Assembly (NCBI GenBank): GCA_907164885.2
Contig: OU015495.1
Span: 99,887,832 to 99,951,831 of the forward strand
DNA length: 64,000 nucleotides
Reading direction: 5' to 3'
Source: Dolomedes plantarius
Taxonomy: Eukaryota > Arthropoda > Arachnida > Araneae > Dolomedidae
Part shown: piece by piece, positions 10,620-22,998 of the stretch
Position numbering within the stretch: the stretch's first letter is position 1
Layout of the letters: every line of letters starts with the position of its first letter
The notes under the pieces: model-generated
What the model was told of the DNA's origin: nothing
Seen by the model: only the letters and a program-made list of their open reading frames with translations
Databases searched by the model: none
Program-made: the position numbers and the translations under genes

Positions 10620-11623
10620 GTTAATGACATTGAAAATTTGTAAAAACTACTCACAACATGATGTGTTATTTTGCTCTTTAGTTTCATACCAAGGGGAAAA
10701 AATTATGCATTACTCCAGTATGAACTTCTTAAGTTTAACAACTGCCTAAAAGTAACCTACAGATAATGCCATAATGCAGTGGTTAATGACATTGAAAACT
10801 TTTAACAGCTACTCACAGCATGATGTGTTATTTTGCTCTTCAGTTTCATACCAAGGAGGAAATAAAATAATGCATTACCCCAGTATGAAGCTTCTCACCT
10901 TAAGTTTAACAACAGCCTAAAAGTAACCTTCAGATAATGTCATAATGAAGTGGTTAATGACATTGAAAACTTTTAAAAGCTACTCACAGCATGTGTGCTA
11001 TTTTGCTCTTTAGTTTCATACAAACGGGAAATAAAATTATGCATTACCACAGTATGAAGCTTCTCACCTTAAGTTTTAAAACTGCCTAAAAGTAACCTAC
11101 AGATAATGTCATAATGCAGGGGTTAATGACATTGAAAACTTTTAACAGCTATTCACAGCATGATGTGTTATTTTGCTCTTCAGTTTCCTACCAAGGGGGA
11201 AATAAAATAATGGAATAACACAGTATGAAGCTTCTCACCTTAAGTTTAACAATTGACTGAAAGTAACCTTCAGATAATGTCATAATGAAGTGGTTAATTA
11301 CATTGAAAACTTTTAAAAGCTACTCACAACATGATGTGTTATTTTGCTCTTTGGTTTCTTACCAAGGGGAAATAAAATTATGCATTACCACAGTATGGAA
11401 CGTCTCACCTTAAGTTTAACAACTGCCTAAAAGTAACCTATAGATAATGTCATAATAAAGTAGTTAATGACATTGAAAACTTTTAAAAGCTACTCACAGC
11501 ACGATGTGTTATTTTTCTCCTTAGTTTCATACCAAGGGGAAATAAAATTATGCATTATCCCAATATGAAGCTTCTCACCTTAAGTTTAACAACAGCCTAA
11601 AAGTATCCTTCAGATAATGTCAT
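10620..11623. repeat. Tandem array of six ~170-bp units
   Basis: Units start with gttaatgacattgaaaa at 10620, 10782, 10953, 11122, 11293 and 11463 (periods of 162-171 bp). Each holds atgatgtgttattttgctct and cttctcaccttaagtttaa or variants. Diagnostic variants alternate: units 2 and 4 have taacagct and ctcttcag, while units 3 and 5 have taaaagct and ctcttt. This indicates a dimeric higher-order period of about 340 bp. Non-coding, satellite-like. Confidence 0.93.
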
Positions 11624-14600
11624 TTTGAATTTTATGTTGTATGCTTCCCAAAATTAGTTTCTATTAGACACTATTGTTTTGTAATAATGAGCAAATACGC
11701 GTCCTCATAATTTATAGACAAATAATGCCGTTGTAAGCTTTCAAAACTCATCGTGATGTTATTAATCGTCTAACTACATATCACTGCGGAGTTCATATCG
11801 CAATGAGTAACAATGGCACGTTATAGGAAAATTTGCACTGAAAGTAATAAAACAAAACATAAATGGAAAAACCTTAAAACAAACTCTATAATAAGTTCTA
11901 TGAGTCTATTTAAAAGCTAATAATAGGGAATATTTAATTGTTTTTCTATTCTCTTTCATTGTGCGCCAGTGAACTTAAATACAACTGTTGTATAACTGCA
12001 AATCACAAATGAAATATCCCAACTTTGGAATTAGTTGAGGATAACTTTCTACAGATTAAAATATATGGATTGCCATGAAGAAATTCAAAAGAATGTATTA
12101 TAAATGTGTGAAGGAAGGAGTTCTGTATTCTTTTGAAAGAAAAGTTTGACTAATTCGTAGCTTACATGTCTAGAATATTATTTGCAACATCATTTTTACG
12201 GAAGAACTTTCAGTGCGCAGAACTGAGTTGTATAGAGGCATAATTTTTTTTATCAATGAGATATACGAACGAGATTTTGGTTGACGATGAAATGATTAAC
12301 AGTGGGAAATTAGTTTTTATGTCTTGATTGCCTAAACTTATTAGACTGAGATCCCAAATAAACGAGTAATATTTATATGAAGTACTGGACGACAGTATTC
12401 CAGAAGCCCCTACTTCCCTAAAAGGATATGAAGTTGCAGTTCGAAGCAAAAATGTGCTTATGAAGTGTGGAATAATAAAAGTAAGCATTTCAATAAATTT
12501 CATTATGAAGTATACAAAACCCCAAAAAATAAATTAGGGATGTGATGTCTATTGATCGAATTAATAATGGTTTATTATGAACACTATTACGGAGAAACTG
12601 CCTTGCTTTGGTGATATCCTTCACTTTAAAAGGATATAAGCGTCCTCAACTCAGAGAAGGCTTTAAATCTTTGGAATCTGAGAGGCTCCCGAAAACCTTT
12701 AAACATACTAAATTGCCAGTCATTACTATTTCTATAGAACCCTATTTCTTGTTAAATAATACTCTCTAGCTCATCTGTAAGCAAGTAATGGGCAAGTTTT
12801 TCAACAGCGAGAAAATTCGAAATAGGATCTTCCATTTGTGGTAATAAGACGACGACTAAACAAACTGGACTGTCTGACACTTCCGGTCATTTATCTGTCT
12901 GCAAATGCAGCTCAGCAAATTTTTGAATGCATTAAATGGAAAAGGTCGGACAAGCACATATGTTTTAATTACAAATTTTTGTTAAGAAATTTGATTCTAT
13001 AAGTCAAAAGCAGATGGTTTTATTATAACGTGGTAAGAGTTTTTTATTTTTCCATTAACTGGTTTCTCTGGACAGTATAGATTTTTAATTTCTATCTTTA
13101 CGCAATTGAAAAAGGGTAGGTAATATGTTAAAACTGTTATAAATTAAAATTTAATTAATTTATAATTAATAAGTGTTAAAGTTAATAAATTTTTAAAACC
13201 TTATAAATTGGGAAAATGTACTATTTTGGCATTTAGCATTTTGGAGTATTTTTGAAGATGCTTCTATGTTTTCCCCGAATGTAAGCTGGAAACCTAAAGT
13301 GTTTTGTAACTAAACTGTCTGTTCTCTTCTAATAAATTACTGTATTTCTGAGAAACTTTATTATGAAATTGTAATTTTTTTACATACGTTTTCAATGGAT
13401 TAACAAAGTAGAAATCTTTCTACAAAAATGATTCATTGTACACCAAATCTTAAAATTGTACGAGTAAAAATATGACCAAAATGATAGAAGCCGTACTGTT
13501 CCGATCGTGCGATTGAGTGACAAACTCGGTAACCATTTTTATTCAAAGAACACTAATTTTCTTTCACACTTTTGTTTGTAAATTTTAAAAACATAGTTTT
13601 CCTTTAGAATATTTAATAAAGGAAAAAAATTCCTCTAGACTACGTGGCAACCTTTATTCCAAACCTGGATCTTTATTCCTCAGTTATGGAAAAATAAAAT
13701 ACATTTATAACATTTTTGTTACTTTAATTGAATATTTTAGTCCATATGAATTAAGAAAAAGTATTCTCCTGAAGCAAAAGATGACCTTAGCGCCTTCTGT
13801 CAACCAATAACCCACCAAATAAGATTCGGTGTTAATTATTCCTCCATGTTTCGAAATGTTGCTTATCCACTTTCATCAAAGAAATTTTTTTTATGAAAAC
13901 ATTTTTGGTTGTTATGTCCTTTTACAAAACACTCGAACTTTGGGAAGCATTCATTACTCAGGTGGTGAATTTTTTCTGAAAGTAAAAATTTTGCCATAAA
14001 CAAGATTCTCCTTCCATTGTACAGAAAGCAGAAATAAAAGTTGAGGTGGGAAACTTGATGACAAATAAATATACTAAGAAATATAATTAAAAGTATCAAT
14101 AATGTAGTAACACAAGGAACAATTTTTTCAACTCAGATTCCTAGAAACAACTATAATTAACTTTATGTTTTATGACTGTCATCTCGGAAATTTTAATCTA
14201 CCAAATTCATATTTTATAACTGTAAATTTTAAGCGCTGAATGTATGGTATCATATTAGCTATAGGGATTGTGTGACTAGGTTAAAATCCCAACGTACCAA
14301 AGCTAATAGATGACCAAAGCGGTTGAAGCTGTATTTTTATGAACTGAGGATTTGGAAAAGAACTGGGTGTGTATTTTTATTTTTGCTAGCCCGAGTGTTG
14401 GTGGTTATGTTCCTTTTTGAATGTGACTCTGATGTATGTCATGGTGTGAATGGGATTGCAAAAATAAAATGAAACGTATTTAAATTACTCGCAATTTCTG
14501 AGTATGCATTACAGGCTTATAATTTTCCGATTATTGGAGTGACAGCAGAATATAGTCTATTTTTTGCGAGTTCCTAAAAAATTGGGAACCCATATTTTGG

Positions 14601-16709
14601 TTAAATAGCTGAGAAAACACTTTCTAAAACTCAATAACCTGTGTACCTTTGCAGAAAGTATTCAGTAAAATTCGAAGTAAATATAAGAATTCTTTTCCTA
14701 TGTATCGATATTATAACATAAATTGGAAGTAAGTCTATATCGCAATTTGTATTGCATGATTTGGATTTTTGTTTGCTTTCTTTGAAGAATCTTCCTGAAT
14801 TTCAATGGACTTTCCAGATGCATATTATTTCCAGAAGGGTGATTTTTGGTGACGATCCCTTTTTCTCCCTTCGCACTTAACGAAAATCGATGAATGATTT
14901 ACCATTTTAAAGATTAAGTTCTCCGCTTCTGACGAATTGTTAATTTAGAATTGCACATTGTATTGTTTGTTTAAAAATCAAAGTTAAAAATTGACTTTCG
15001 GTCCTAGAGTTCTTTCCCTGGATGCGTCGATACGGCATGGTTAGGAAGATCAGTTTTGCTCGGCTACTCGATTGCACCATCGAATACAATATACGTTCCA
15101 CATACTATTCTATATGGAATGTTGACACTGGTGAGTATTGTAACCTCAAAAACGCCTATTTATTGATCTACAAAATTATTTTATGGCTACAAATGAACCG
15201 GTTCCTCTTTCATCCTACTTCAAACCACCAACCTCACTATAAAATTAATCGTATTTTATTCTCATGAGAAATTTTCCCACAGGCCACCTAGTAGGGTTAA
15301 TTTTTCATCGTAGAGGATAATTTGATTTTTGAAAAATAGTAATACAGTTATGCTTTATCAGAAAAGATATTGATTAAAATGTTTCGCATTAGTTAAAAAA
15401 AAGTGCATTACCTTAAATAAATTGAAATAATAACCTTATCAGTAAATGCATTTAAATATATATCTTGTAGTAATAAGTTATATTCCAACTAACCCATTAA
15501 AACACAATGAGATCACCTTCTAATTTTTTTATGTAGTATTAGTCACTGCCAGCAGAAATTTTCTTATGAAATGTTATTTGTTAATTTCCCCAGCATCTTA
15601 TTTATCTCACCGGAGATACGATCTAAAACATACGATTAACCGAAATGTTGATTTTCTACCAAAGTGGATGTAAAAGAACAAAAATCATCTTCATAAATCC
15701 GAGAAAGGAATTTTCGGAGAAAATACTGAAAGTCACTCTGAATTCCCCATAACGCTCACAGTTTGTTAACATCCCCGAGGCCAAAGCAAATCTTCCATTC
15801 TCGCGCCATCTCAGTGGACCTATATAAAGACAATCAAGACAAAGGCCATCTCGAGAACAAAATAATAATCAAGAAATCATCAAAGAAAATATAAGAAAAC
15901 CACCCTCGGTTTTGCTTCCGGAAAAAGAGGGTCTTTTAATGCTAAAAGCCGCAAGAATCAACAAAGAAAATAAAGCGGCGAGAATGACAGAAGGAAGAAA
16001 AAAAAAATGATTCAGGTATCGATTTTCGAGTCAGGGAAATGATTTCTGTCTGGCATTACTAACGAGATATCCGGCGGTTTTCTGAAAGGAATAATGTTAT
16101 GACACGGAAAGGAAGTTGCTCAGAGATTGGTGAGGTAATTGAAAAATTCTGGTTATCCGAGCATGTCCTTGAGTTTACAGATATGCCCTTGACTTAGATT
16201 GTTACATTTCTCTTATCCGATGTGCAAATGCTCTCTTTTCGCAGAAATACATGTCTCAACTTGAGGTGTTTGTTGATTGTGTTCTGGTTAAAAATAAATT
16301 GAAGCATTTTACAACTAAATCAGGATGTAGTCAAGAGCTTAAAGTCTGTTTTAAAACTGTATATTTTTAGTGGCAGTGTAAAATAGTATAAAAAATTTGC
16401 ATATTTAATTGATTGTTACGTTAGGAGTTATTTTTCAAAATTTCACATCAAGAACTGATATTCTACGTTATGTGTCAGTTGATGATAAAGCGAACAACGC
16501 ATGATCTGTAATTTTACGGCTCATTGTATATAATACTATTTGAATATGACGCGTTTATATATATATTTCCCAACTTCAACGTGTCATTTAGAGTTGTAAC
16601 TTATAGCTTTATAATTATAGATTTATTAAAATAAGTTATTTTCCGTCATTCGGGAACTTACATAAAATCTGTATTGGATGGCAGATCTAACAGAAACGTT
16701 GACAGCATC
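11624..16709. other. Unassigned intronic sequence
   Basis: 5.1 kb of AT-rich intron. Frames such as 12210-12503, 13863-14099 and 15022-15267 have no domain, no codon-composition contrast and no recognisable family, and are treated as chance. An A-rich stretch of slightly higher G+C lies near 15770-16000. No repeat family was recognised. Confidence 0.5.
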
Positions 16710-16711
16710 TA

Positions 16712-18402
16712 CAGCTCATATTCAAAATATTAGAATAATTACATTTTTTTACAAATTGAAAATATCATTTGGTAATTTAATGTCTTTTAATGCAAATATG
16801 CAAATGATATTTTTATTAAGAACTTATTGTTGATTAAACTTATTTATTATCTTAAAATTAATATCATTTTTGAAAAGATTAATTGAAAAAAAAAATTATT
16901 TTGAAAAGTCAAAATATTAGAATATTTATTCAAGTGGTTCAAAATATTAGAATATTTCACATTAATTCTCCTTTAATTATCACCAATTCATAACTGGTGG
17001 CATCATTGATTAAATTCAGACGATGTTATTTAAAATCAGTATTCTTTTTGCAGTTTGTTTGCTTTTTCGTCTTAAAATGGGTCGTGTGAGTGATATTCCT
17101 GAATCTATTAAACTTCGTATGGTTGATTTGTATCGGCACGGTAAAAATCAATGTTATATAGCGAATTATTTACATTGTTCGCAATCAAGCTTTAGTAAAA
17201 TACTAACACAATATTCAAAAAATGGAAAATTACAAAATAATCGCCGAAATGGCGGCCGAAAACCAAAAACATCTGATAGAGATGACAGGAAACTGAAGCG
17301 TATAGTTAAGAAAAACCGTTTTCTTAACTGTACGCTTGTGCTAAGTGTGCGATTCTTGCACCGAAAATGGAAAGAAAAAGGAGTTGAAGTTTCTAAATCG
17401 ACAACATTAAGACGTCTCCATAAATTTAAGTTTGAATCTCGTGTACCGAAAACAAAACCTCTCATGACTGCAAAACAAAAGCGTATAAGATTGAATTGGT
17501 GTAAATCAAGACGTTTATGGAGCGAAGAAGATTGGAAAAAAATATTATTTAGTGATGAAAGTATGTTTTGTGTTTCATATGGTAATCTAGGTATTCGAGT
17601 TTGTAGAATGAAGCAAGAAGCATTTGATAAAGAATGCCTTAAACGTTCGGTAATATTTGCTGCTAGTGTCATGGTTTGGGGTTGCATGAGCGCAGAAGGA
17701 CCTGGAAAGTTATGCATAGTCTACGAAAAGGTTAACTCTCAGATATATCAAGAAATTTTGGAATATTACATGATTCCATCATTAGAAGATTTATTTGAAG
17801 ATGATTTCATCTTTCAACAAGATTTAGCGTCACCACATACCTCGGTGTCATTAGAATTGGTTCCATCAACGTAAAATTAAGGTACTTCCTTGGCCACCAA
17901 ACTCACCAGACATTAATCCCATCGAAAACTTATGGGGTATAATGAAGAAAAACTCCAAGAAAATTCTCCTTAAAGTAAAACTGAGTTAGTGGCACATATA
18001 AAGTCTATTTGGGCTAATATTGATAGAAATGTTTGTAAACACCTTGTATATAGTATGTAAGATCGATTGTACGCTGTTATTAAAGCTAAAGGGGATGCTA
18101 CAAAATATTAATTGCCATTTACTTCATATTCATAAGGTAATATTTTTGAGTAAAATTAAATATTCTAATATTTTGAACCAATCTAAATTTTATTCTAATA
18201 TTTTGATGTGTTTCAGAAAGCTGTTGTATACCTAATTTATTGTATTTTATATTTTCAAAATGTTAAAATCTTATCTAAACATTCCAGATTTAATTTATAA
18301 GAAACTTAATTTCATTTACTTAGTATCAAAAATAAATAAATTGAAAATAAATTCTTTCTTATTACTTTTTCTCAATTATTCTAATATTTTGAATCTGAGC
18401 TG
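16712..18402 (+). mobile_element. Tc1-like DNA transposon, nearly complete, IR/DR architecture
   Basis: 1691 bp, flanked by TA (16710-16711 and 18403-18404). Terminal inverted repeats of 29 bp with a single mismatch (16712-16740 and 18374-18402; left end CAGCTCATATTCAAAATATT). The core motif caaaatattagaat recurs twice more inside each end, at 16910-16927 and 16940-16957 on the left and, inverted, at 18158-18175 and 18188-18205 on the right. This gives three presumed transposase sites per end. It encloses one transposase gene on the plus strand, antisense to Shal. The near-identical ends suggest a young insertion. Confidence 0.93.
17077..18111 (+). pseudogene. Tc1-type DD34E transposase, frameshifted
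   Basis: DNA-cutting and joining enzyme of the enclosing element. The likely start is ATG 17077 (MGRVSDIPESIKLRMVDLY); an upstream in-frame ATG at 17023 adds a dubious leader. Order: paired helix-turn-helix DNA-binding region (about residues 1-110) with a GGRKPKTS linker, first catalytic D in LFSDES (17554), VMVWGCMS, second D in FQQDLASPH (17821), and catalytic E in [11 protein letters not shown] (17924). D to E is 103 nt instead of the 105 expected for DD34E, so 2 bp are lost between 17821 and 17924, and an early TAA follows at 17872. A second frame change near 17970 and an in-frame TAA at 18056 disrupt the C-terminus, which otherwise runs to 18111. Total length, about 340 codons, is normal for Tc1. 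Confidence 0.92.
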
Positions 18403-18798
18403 TACATTCGCTTCAAATTTTGCCGCTTACAGCCTTGACTGGCTCTAAATCGGTCAAATAATGGCTGATATTATCCACTTCTGACTATATAATATGAAAG
18501 TGTTAGAAGAGTTTTCTATTTACATGGCAGTTAACTTGGGTATTTGAACAAGATCACACTTAACGAGTGTTTTAGAATAAAAAACGATTCTGAACACATA
18601 ATGTAACATCTAGGGGTTATAACGATACAATTCCAGGTTTATTCTCAAAGAATTATAAATAAATTATTGCTTCTTTCAAGAAATGGGTTCTTTGTTTGAT
18701 GACGTAACTGAGTTTTAAGTCATATGTGCTTAAGTAAAAATGTTTTGATACTTAATAGTCGAAGTATTACGTTCTATGTGTCAAAGAAATTGCAGTCT

Positions 18799-19420
18799 TC
18801 TATATATATAAAACAGTTCCGTAACTGACTGACTCATTGATTGACGTACAACGAACAGACCAAACCACTAGACCTAAAGGGCTGAAATTTGGCATGGCGA
18901 TTCTTCTTATAGTGTAGGGGTGCACTAAGAAAGATTTTTGAAAAATTCTTAAGATTTTTCAAAATTAAATTTTTAAGCTGTTTTAGTAACTTTTTTTAAG
19001 TTTGCATTTAAAATAATAATATGAGGGTTATGAAATTATATCACGAGAAAGATCCTAAAAATTCCTTTAAAATGAAATCTTTTTCGAATCTTTACTTTGA
19101 GATTTTTGGTGAATTTTTAAAGATTAAATTTTAGAATTTAATTTATTAAATGCTGATCACGTGATTTCTTTTTCTGGTACTTTAAATAAATTTATCGTCA
19201 CGTTCATAACAATGAAATAGACAAAAAAAATATTTTTTCCCTTGCTAATGCGGCAGACGGTTGGACATTATCCAAAAAAATATAAAAATACAGTAAAAGA
19301 TATATTCCTCAAGCTGTACTATATTAACTCTACTATATTCTTTAGTATGTCCTATTAGATTTAATTTGAATATTTTCTTCTACATTATTTTGTCTATAAA
19401 AATATCCCTTACGATTTTTT

Positions 19421-19451
<31 letters not shown>

Positions 19452-19585
19452 TACATCAATTGTATACATTGATCATCGTATTTATTACATCGTATATATA
19501 TTTATTTTTTTGGCATTAATTGCATACATTGACCGTTGTATTTAATTTGAATGTACGCCGTAGCGAAGTGCGGGTTTTCAGCTAG
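18799..19585 (+). mobile_element. Non-autonomous Helitron, family H, copy 1
   Basis: The 5' part reads tctatatatataaaacagtt followed by a gactgactgac-type repeat. The 3' end is cgggttttcagCTAG followed by T, matching the Helitron CTRR|T terminus. Related copies are at 51179-52877, 52966-53605 and 40661-40979 (all minus strand). Internal landmarks are ggtgcactaagaaagattt and gcagacggttggacatta. It contains a (TA)n run at 19425-19451. The exact 5' base is uncertain because the base before TC is not A. No coding capacity. Confidence 0.8.
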
Positions 19586-21588
19586 TCCCAGATAAAGTTA
19601 GAAGCTTGTGGTGTCGAAAGACTAATCAGCTGTTCCCGAGTTTTCACATTGTGCATATCTATCACTATCATTGTTCCTTTTAAACCGCATGCAGGTTAGG
19701 GTTTCGACATACGTACTTTGTGTTCCACAGTTGTTTTCATCGAAGTTTAAAGATACGCCAGGAGTTATTAAGGACGCCAGGAGTCATACGAAAGGGTTTC
19801 TTTTTCTAATTGGTTGGAAAATTTTTAAATTTCGGATACATAAAAATAAGATTTTGCAGTAAGATTTTCATAATTGTCATATTTTAATTTTATACATGTG
19901 TTAATTGCTGGGCAAATTCTGAAGTCATCGAGTAACTAAGGTATAAAGTATATATTAATTTTCGTTCTTCCTATAAATAATCCTCAGAGGCATGAAAAGT
20001 AGTTCTCCTCTAGGTAGCACTGGCAATTTTTGCTTGTCAGTAGTAGAGTTTACTACAGCTTGCACTTTTCTTTCTTATGATATTTACTAAATGTACTTTA
20101 ATTTCATGTCTCCTAAGGTAAATGATTATCTCAGTATTTAATTAATTTACAATTACTAATGTATGATAGCCATTATAACACGGTTGTAATAATGCTTGAA
20201 AATTCCATTAATTCGAATTTTATTTTAAGGGTTCTTAAACCTCACTTTTTTGCTAGAAAATTTTCGAAAATCTTTGATTTTTTTTCAAAAGTTTGCAAAC
20301 GAAATATTAAAATGACGATGACCTATTTTCTGAATCAATTATGCTTCCTATGAAAATTCCAAAATAAAAAATCACGTAGTCCACGTTACACACATGCACA
20401 AGAAATCCCTTGTAAATTAATCCGTTGGATTTATTTTGGTTTATGAGTGAAGGTTTGATTTATAAACGACCCGACCTACAAAGTAGCACATCAGAGAAAA
20501 TTCAATTTCAACCGGGGATTTGTCTGGATTGATCTTATTTTGTATCTGTTTGGAAAAAAGGTTTAAAATGCTCTCGTCCGGTGACCTGTAAAAGATTTCC
20601 AAGATAAATCTTTTATCACAACAAACCCTTATCGAGGGTAGAGCTAAGATTTTTAACGAATATTTGGACTGTTTTGCAGCGTTACATCTCAGTCCCGAAT
20701 CTGTGTCTATTTTTAGGTTTGTCCTAAAAATATAAAAATAATGGCCCTAACAGGACTTTCCTTATCACATGCAAACGTTTTCAAGCACAAAGAAGCTTCA
20801 GTTTGTCACGAAAAATATTTTTAGGGTTATGCAAACCGTTACTTTTTTTATCTATTAATGTTTTAAAGTTTGAAATCCAAAATATGAAAGAAGCGAAATA
20901 AGCCACACTGATAGAAGTAAACTGGAAGAGCAGTTTAAATACCACTATTTATACTACAGAACATGATGTTTTCTATGGTTTTTAAACCATATTTTTATTT
21001 CTACATGAGGCAAAGTCTTATCGAAGATAGAGAATGAAATATGAGTTAATCGCTTATATTTAAATGTTAAAAATTATATTACCATAATGGAAATTGAAAA
21101 AAACAAACAAACTGGAAACTGTTAAGGGGAAAATATAAAAAAAGTACATAAACATAAAAAATGTAAAGAAAATGCATAAAGTGTTTGTAAATTTATCAAA
21201 TGTTTCTATTATTATAGTGAAAAGATATATTTCTCCCACCCAAACTGAGAGAAATTGAACACAATGTCAAGAATGTTTGCACAAGAATAATTCCTCTCTT
21301 CGAATATTTATACGTATTGCCCAATCGCTTTTAATGCTACCATTGATGCAAATGCGAATGCACTGACTGACCGATTCAGGCAGTAAAATAGAAGAAAATG
21401 ACTGCTAATCAACGAGGGAATATTTTCAAGTTAGGCCCTGTTACAGAATGAAGTAAAAGTGACAGATGCGTTGGTAAACGGATGAGGTTTTTGCAATTAA
21501 GGGAAATTTAGAAGCATTTGTGTTGGTTCAACTAAAATTAAATCTGCTTTTTCATGTTTCTTTTAACAGTTTTATGCCTTTCCTTAGC
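19586..21588. other. Unassigned intronic sequence
   Basis: 2.0 kb of AT-rich intron with short chance frames only. No repeat or RNA gene was recognised. Confidence 0.5.
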
Positions 21589-22447
21589 GCTGCTGTGTAC
21601 TAACCCTTTTGGATTCACTCACTTCAATGTCAACCTATTGGTAAAATGTGTCCAAGGATTGCCGACTTGCATTGAAAGATTTAAAAAAAGATTATACTCC
21701 GTAATAGAGAAAGAAATTTTACACCTTGGGGAATTTTTTCCATGTTTTTATTAACTCGCTTTCTTGTTTGTTTGTGCGTGTGTTTGTGTGCTTGTCTAGT
21801 ACAAATCTTGCAATCAATTTTTAACTAACTTCCCGACTGGCTAGACATTTGAAACTTTTAGGATAGCTCAGAACACGATGACAGTGCATTCTTTTGATAC
21901 TTTTAGCCATCTTTAAGCAGAATTGAATTAACTTTCAGTTATTTTCAGTTAATTTCGTTTTGTAGACTGGTGAAGCCATCTATCGGCCGGAACGGGAACG
22001 AAAAGTTAAACTCAAGTTAATTTCCAATTAATTTAATTTTCTTTCAAGTTGATGGGATAATTCATCATAAAATATAAAAAAAAAGTAATTATTAATACAT
22101 AGAATTGTCAAGTTTATATGATTCAACAGAAAATTTAAAAACATGGTATATAAAAAGTTTTTTTTATCTTGTAATTATTCTTTAGTTTTTGAAAAATACA
22201 ACTAATATATTAAAATTTAAATTATTCGAGGGGAAAATCTGGTATAGTGTTTTAAACGTCCCTTAATTCCCTTGGTGGACGAAATTTATCAAATGAATCC
22301 TGTTGCAAGGTACAGAAAAGTGCGGGATGTCTGAAAATACCATTTTTACTGGATTATCAGCATTTATGTAACTGTAAAAAGTAGACACATTTTCTCCATA
22401 GGTTAACATTGAAGTGAGCGAATCCAATAGGGTTAGTACACAACAGT
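21589..22447 (-). mobile_element. TIR element, family M3, copy 1, interrupted by repeat R
   Basis: Inverted ends of about 60 bp: the left reads gtgtactaacccttttggat and continues cactcacttcaatgtcaacc; the right is its imperfect reverse complement at 22390-22447. Possible 4-bp target duplication TTAG on both sides. The interior is interrupted by a copy of repeat R (about 21740-22178). The copy at 39130-39516 lacks R and so acts as an empty-site reference. Non-coding. Confidence 0.78.
21740..22178 (-). repeat. Dispersed repeat family R, copy 2, nested in M3
   Basis: Reverse-complement copy of the 5549-5978 and 38512-38957 repeat, with the same landmarks (cgggaacgaaaagttaaa, gtacaaatcttgcaatcaat). 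It is inserted in an A-rich tract of an M3 element. The sequence continues across the junctions exactly as in the uninterrupted M3 copy at 39130-39516, so the boundaries of R can be read off by comparison. Confidence 0.75.
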
Positions 22448-22998
22448 CTTAGGAAATAGGGGGGAAATATAATGTTAGTAGATTAAGTTGATTGTAAATT
22501 AGTTTGTTGTCCGTGATAATCTCCTGCGATTTGCTTTGCACGTAATGCTTTTGTTAGGTGGAAATTCAATTGGGCTGTCTGCACTCAAAACAATGCCTCA
22601 ACGCTAAGCTTTTACGATTCGGAGAACTCCATCTGCAACATGGCATTTATGAAATGTCTGGTTACTTTTTTTCTCAAATATAAATGATGTCTACAACATG
22701 TGTTCTTTCGATGTTTCTTTGATGTTTTTCGATGTTCTTTTGATGATTCTCAGGAACTAATTCCTCTTTAAAATTATATTGTCTATTTTAGAAGACAAAT
22801 TTTATTCTTTTCTATCATTTCATTTGATAAAATTTGATTTTATGAAGAATATGAGATAAAGTGTCTTTAATTATATTTTTTCATTTGACGGTAATTGCGT
22901 TCATGAATGAAATTTCTTTGGTCGAATGCTAAAATCCTGCACCTTTTACCTTATAACACCCCATCACCGTCATCGATTTAGGCTGTCTATTATATATT
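22448..22998. other. Unassigned intronic sequence
   Basis: 550 bp of AT-rich DNA with several gatgtttctttgatg-type direct repeats near 22708-22745. No gene or mobile-element signature. Confidence 0.5.

Noticed and set aside
10620..11623. CRISPR-like array
   Set aside because: Units of ~170 bp are repeated over their whole length with no short-repeat/unique-spacer alternation, and the DNA is eukaryotic.
17166..17717. 183-codon minus-strand frame
   Set aside because: Shadow of the Tc1-like transposase gene on the opposite strand.
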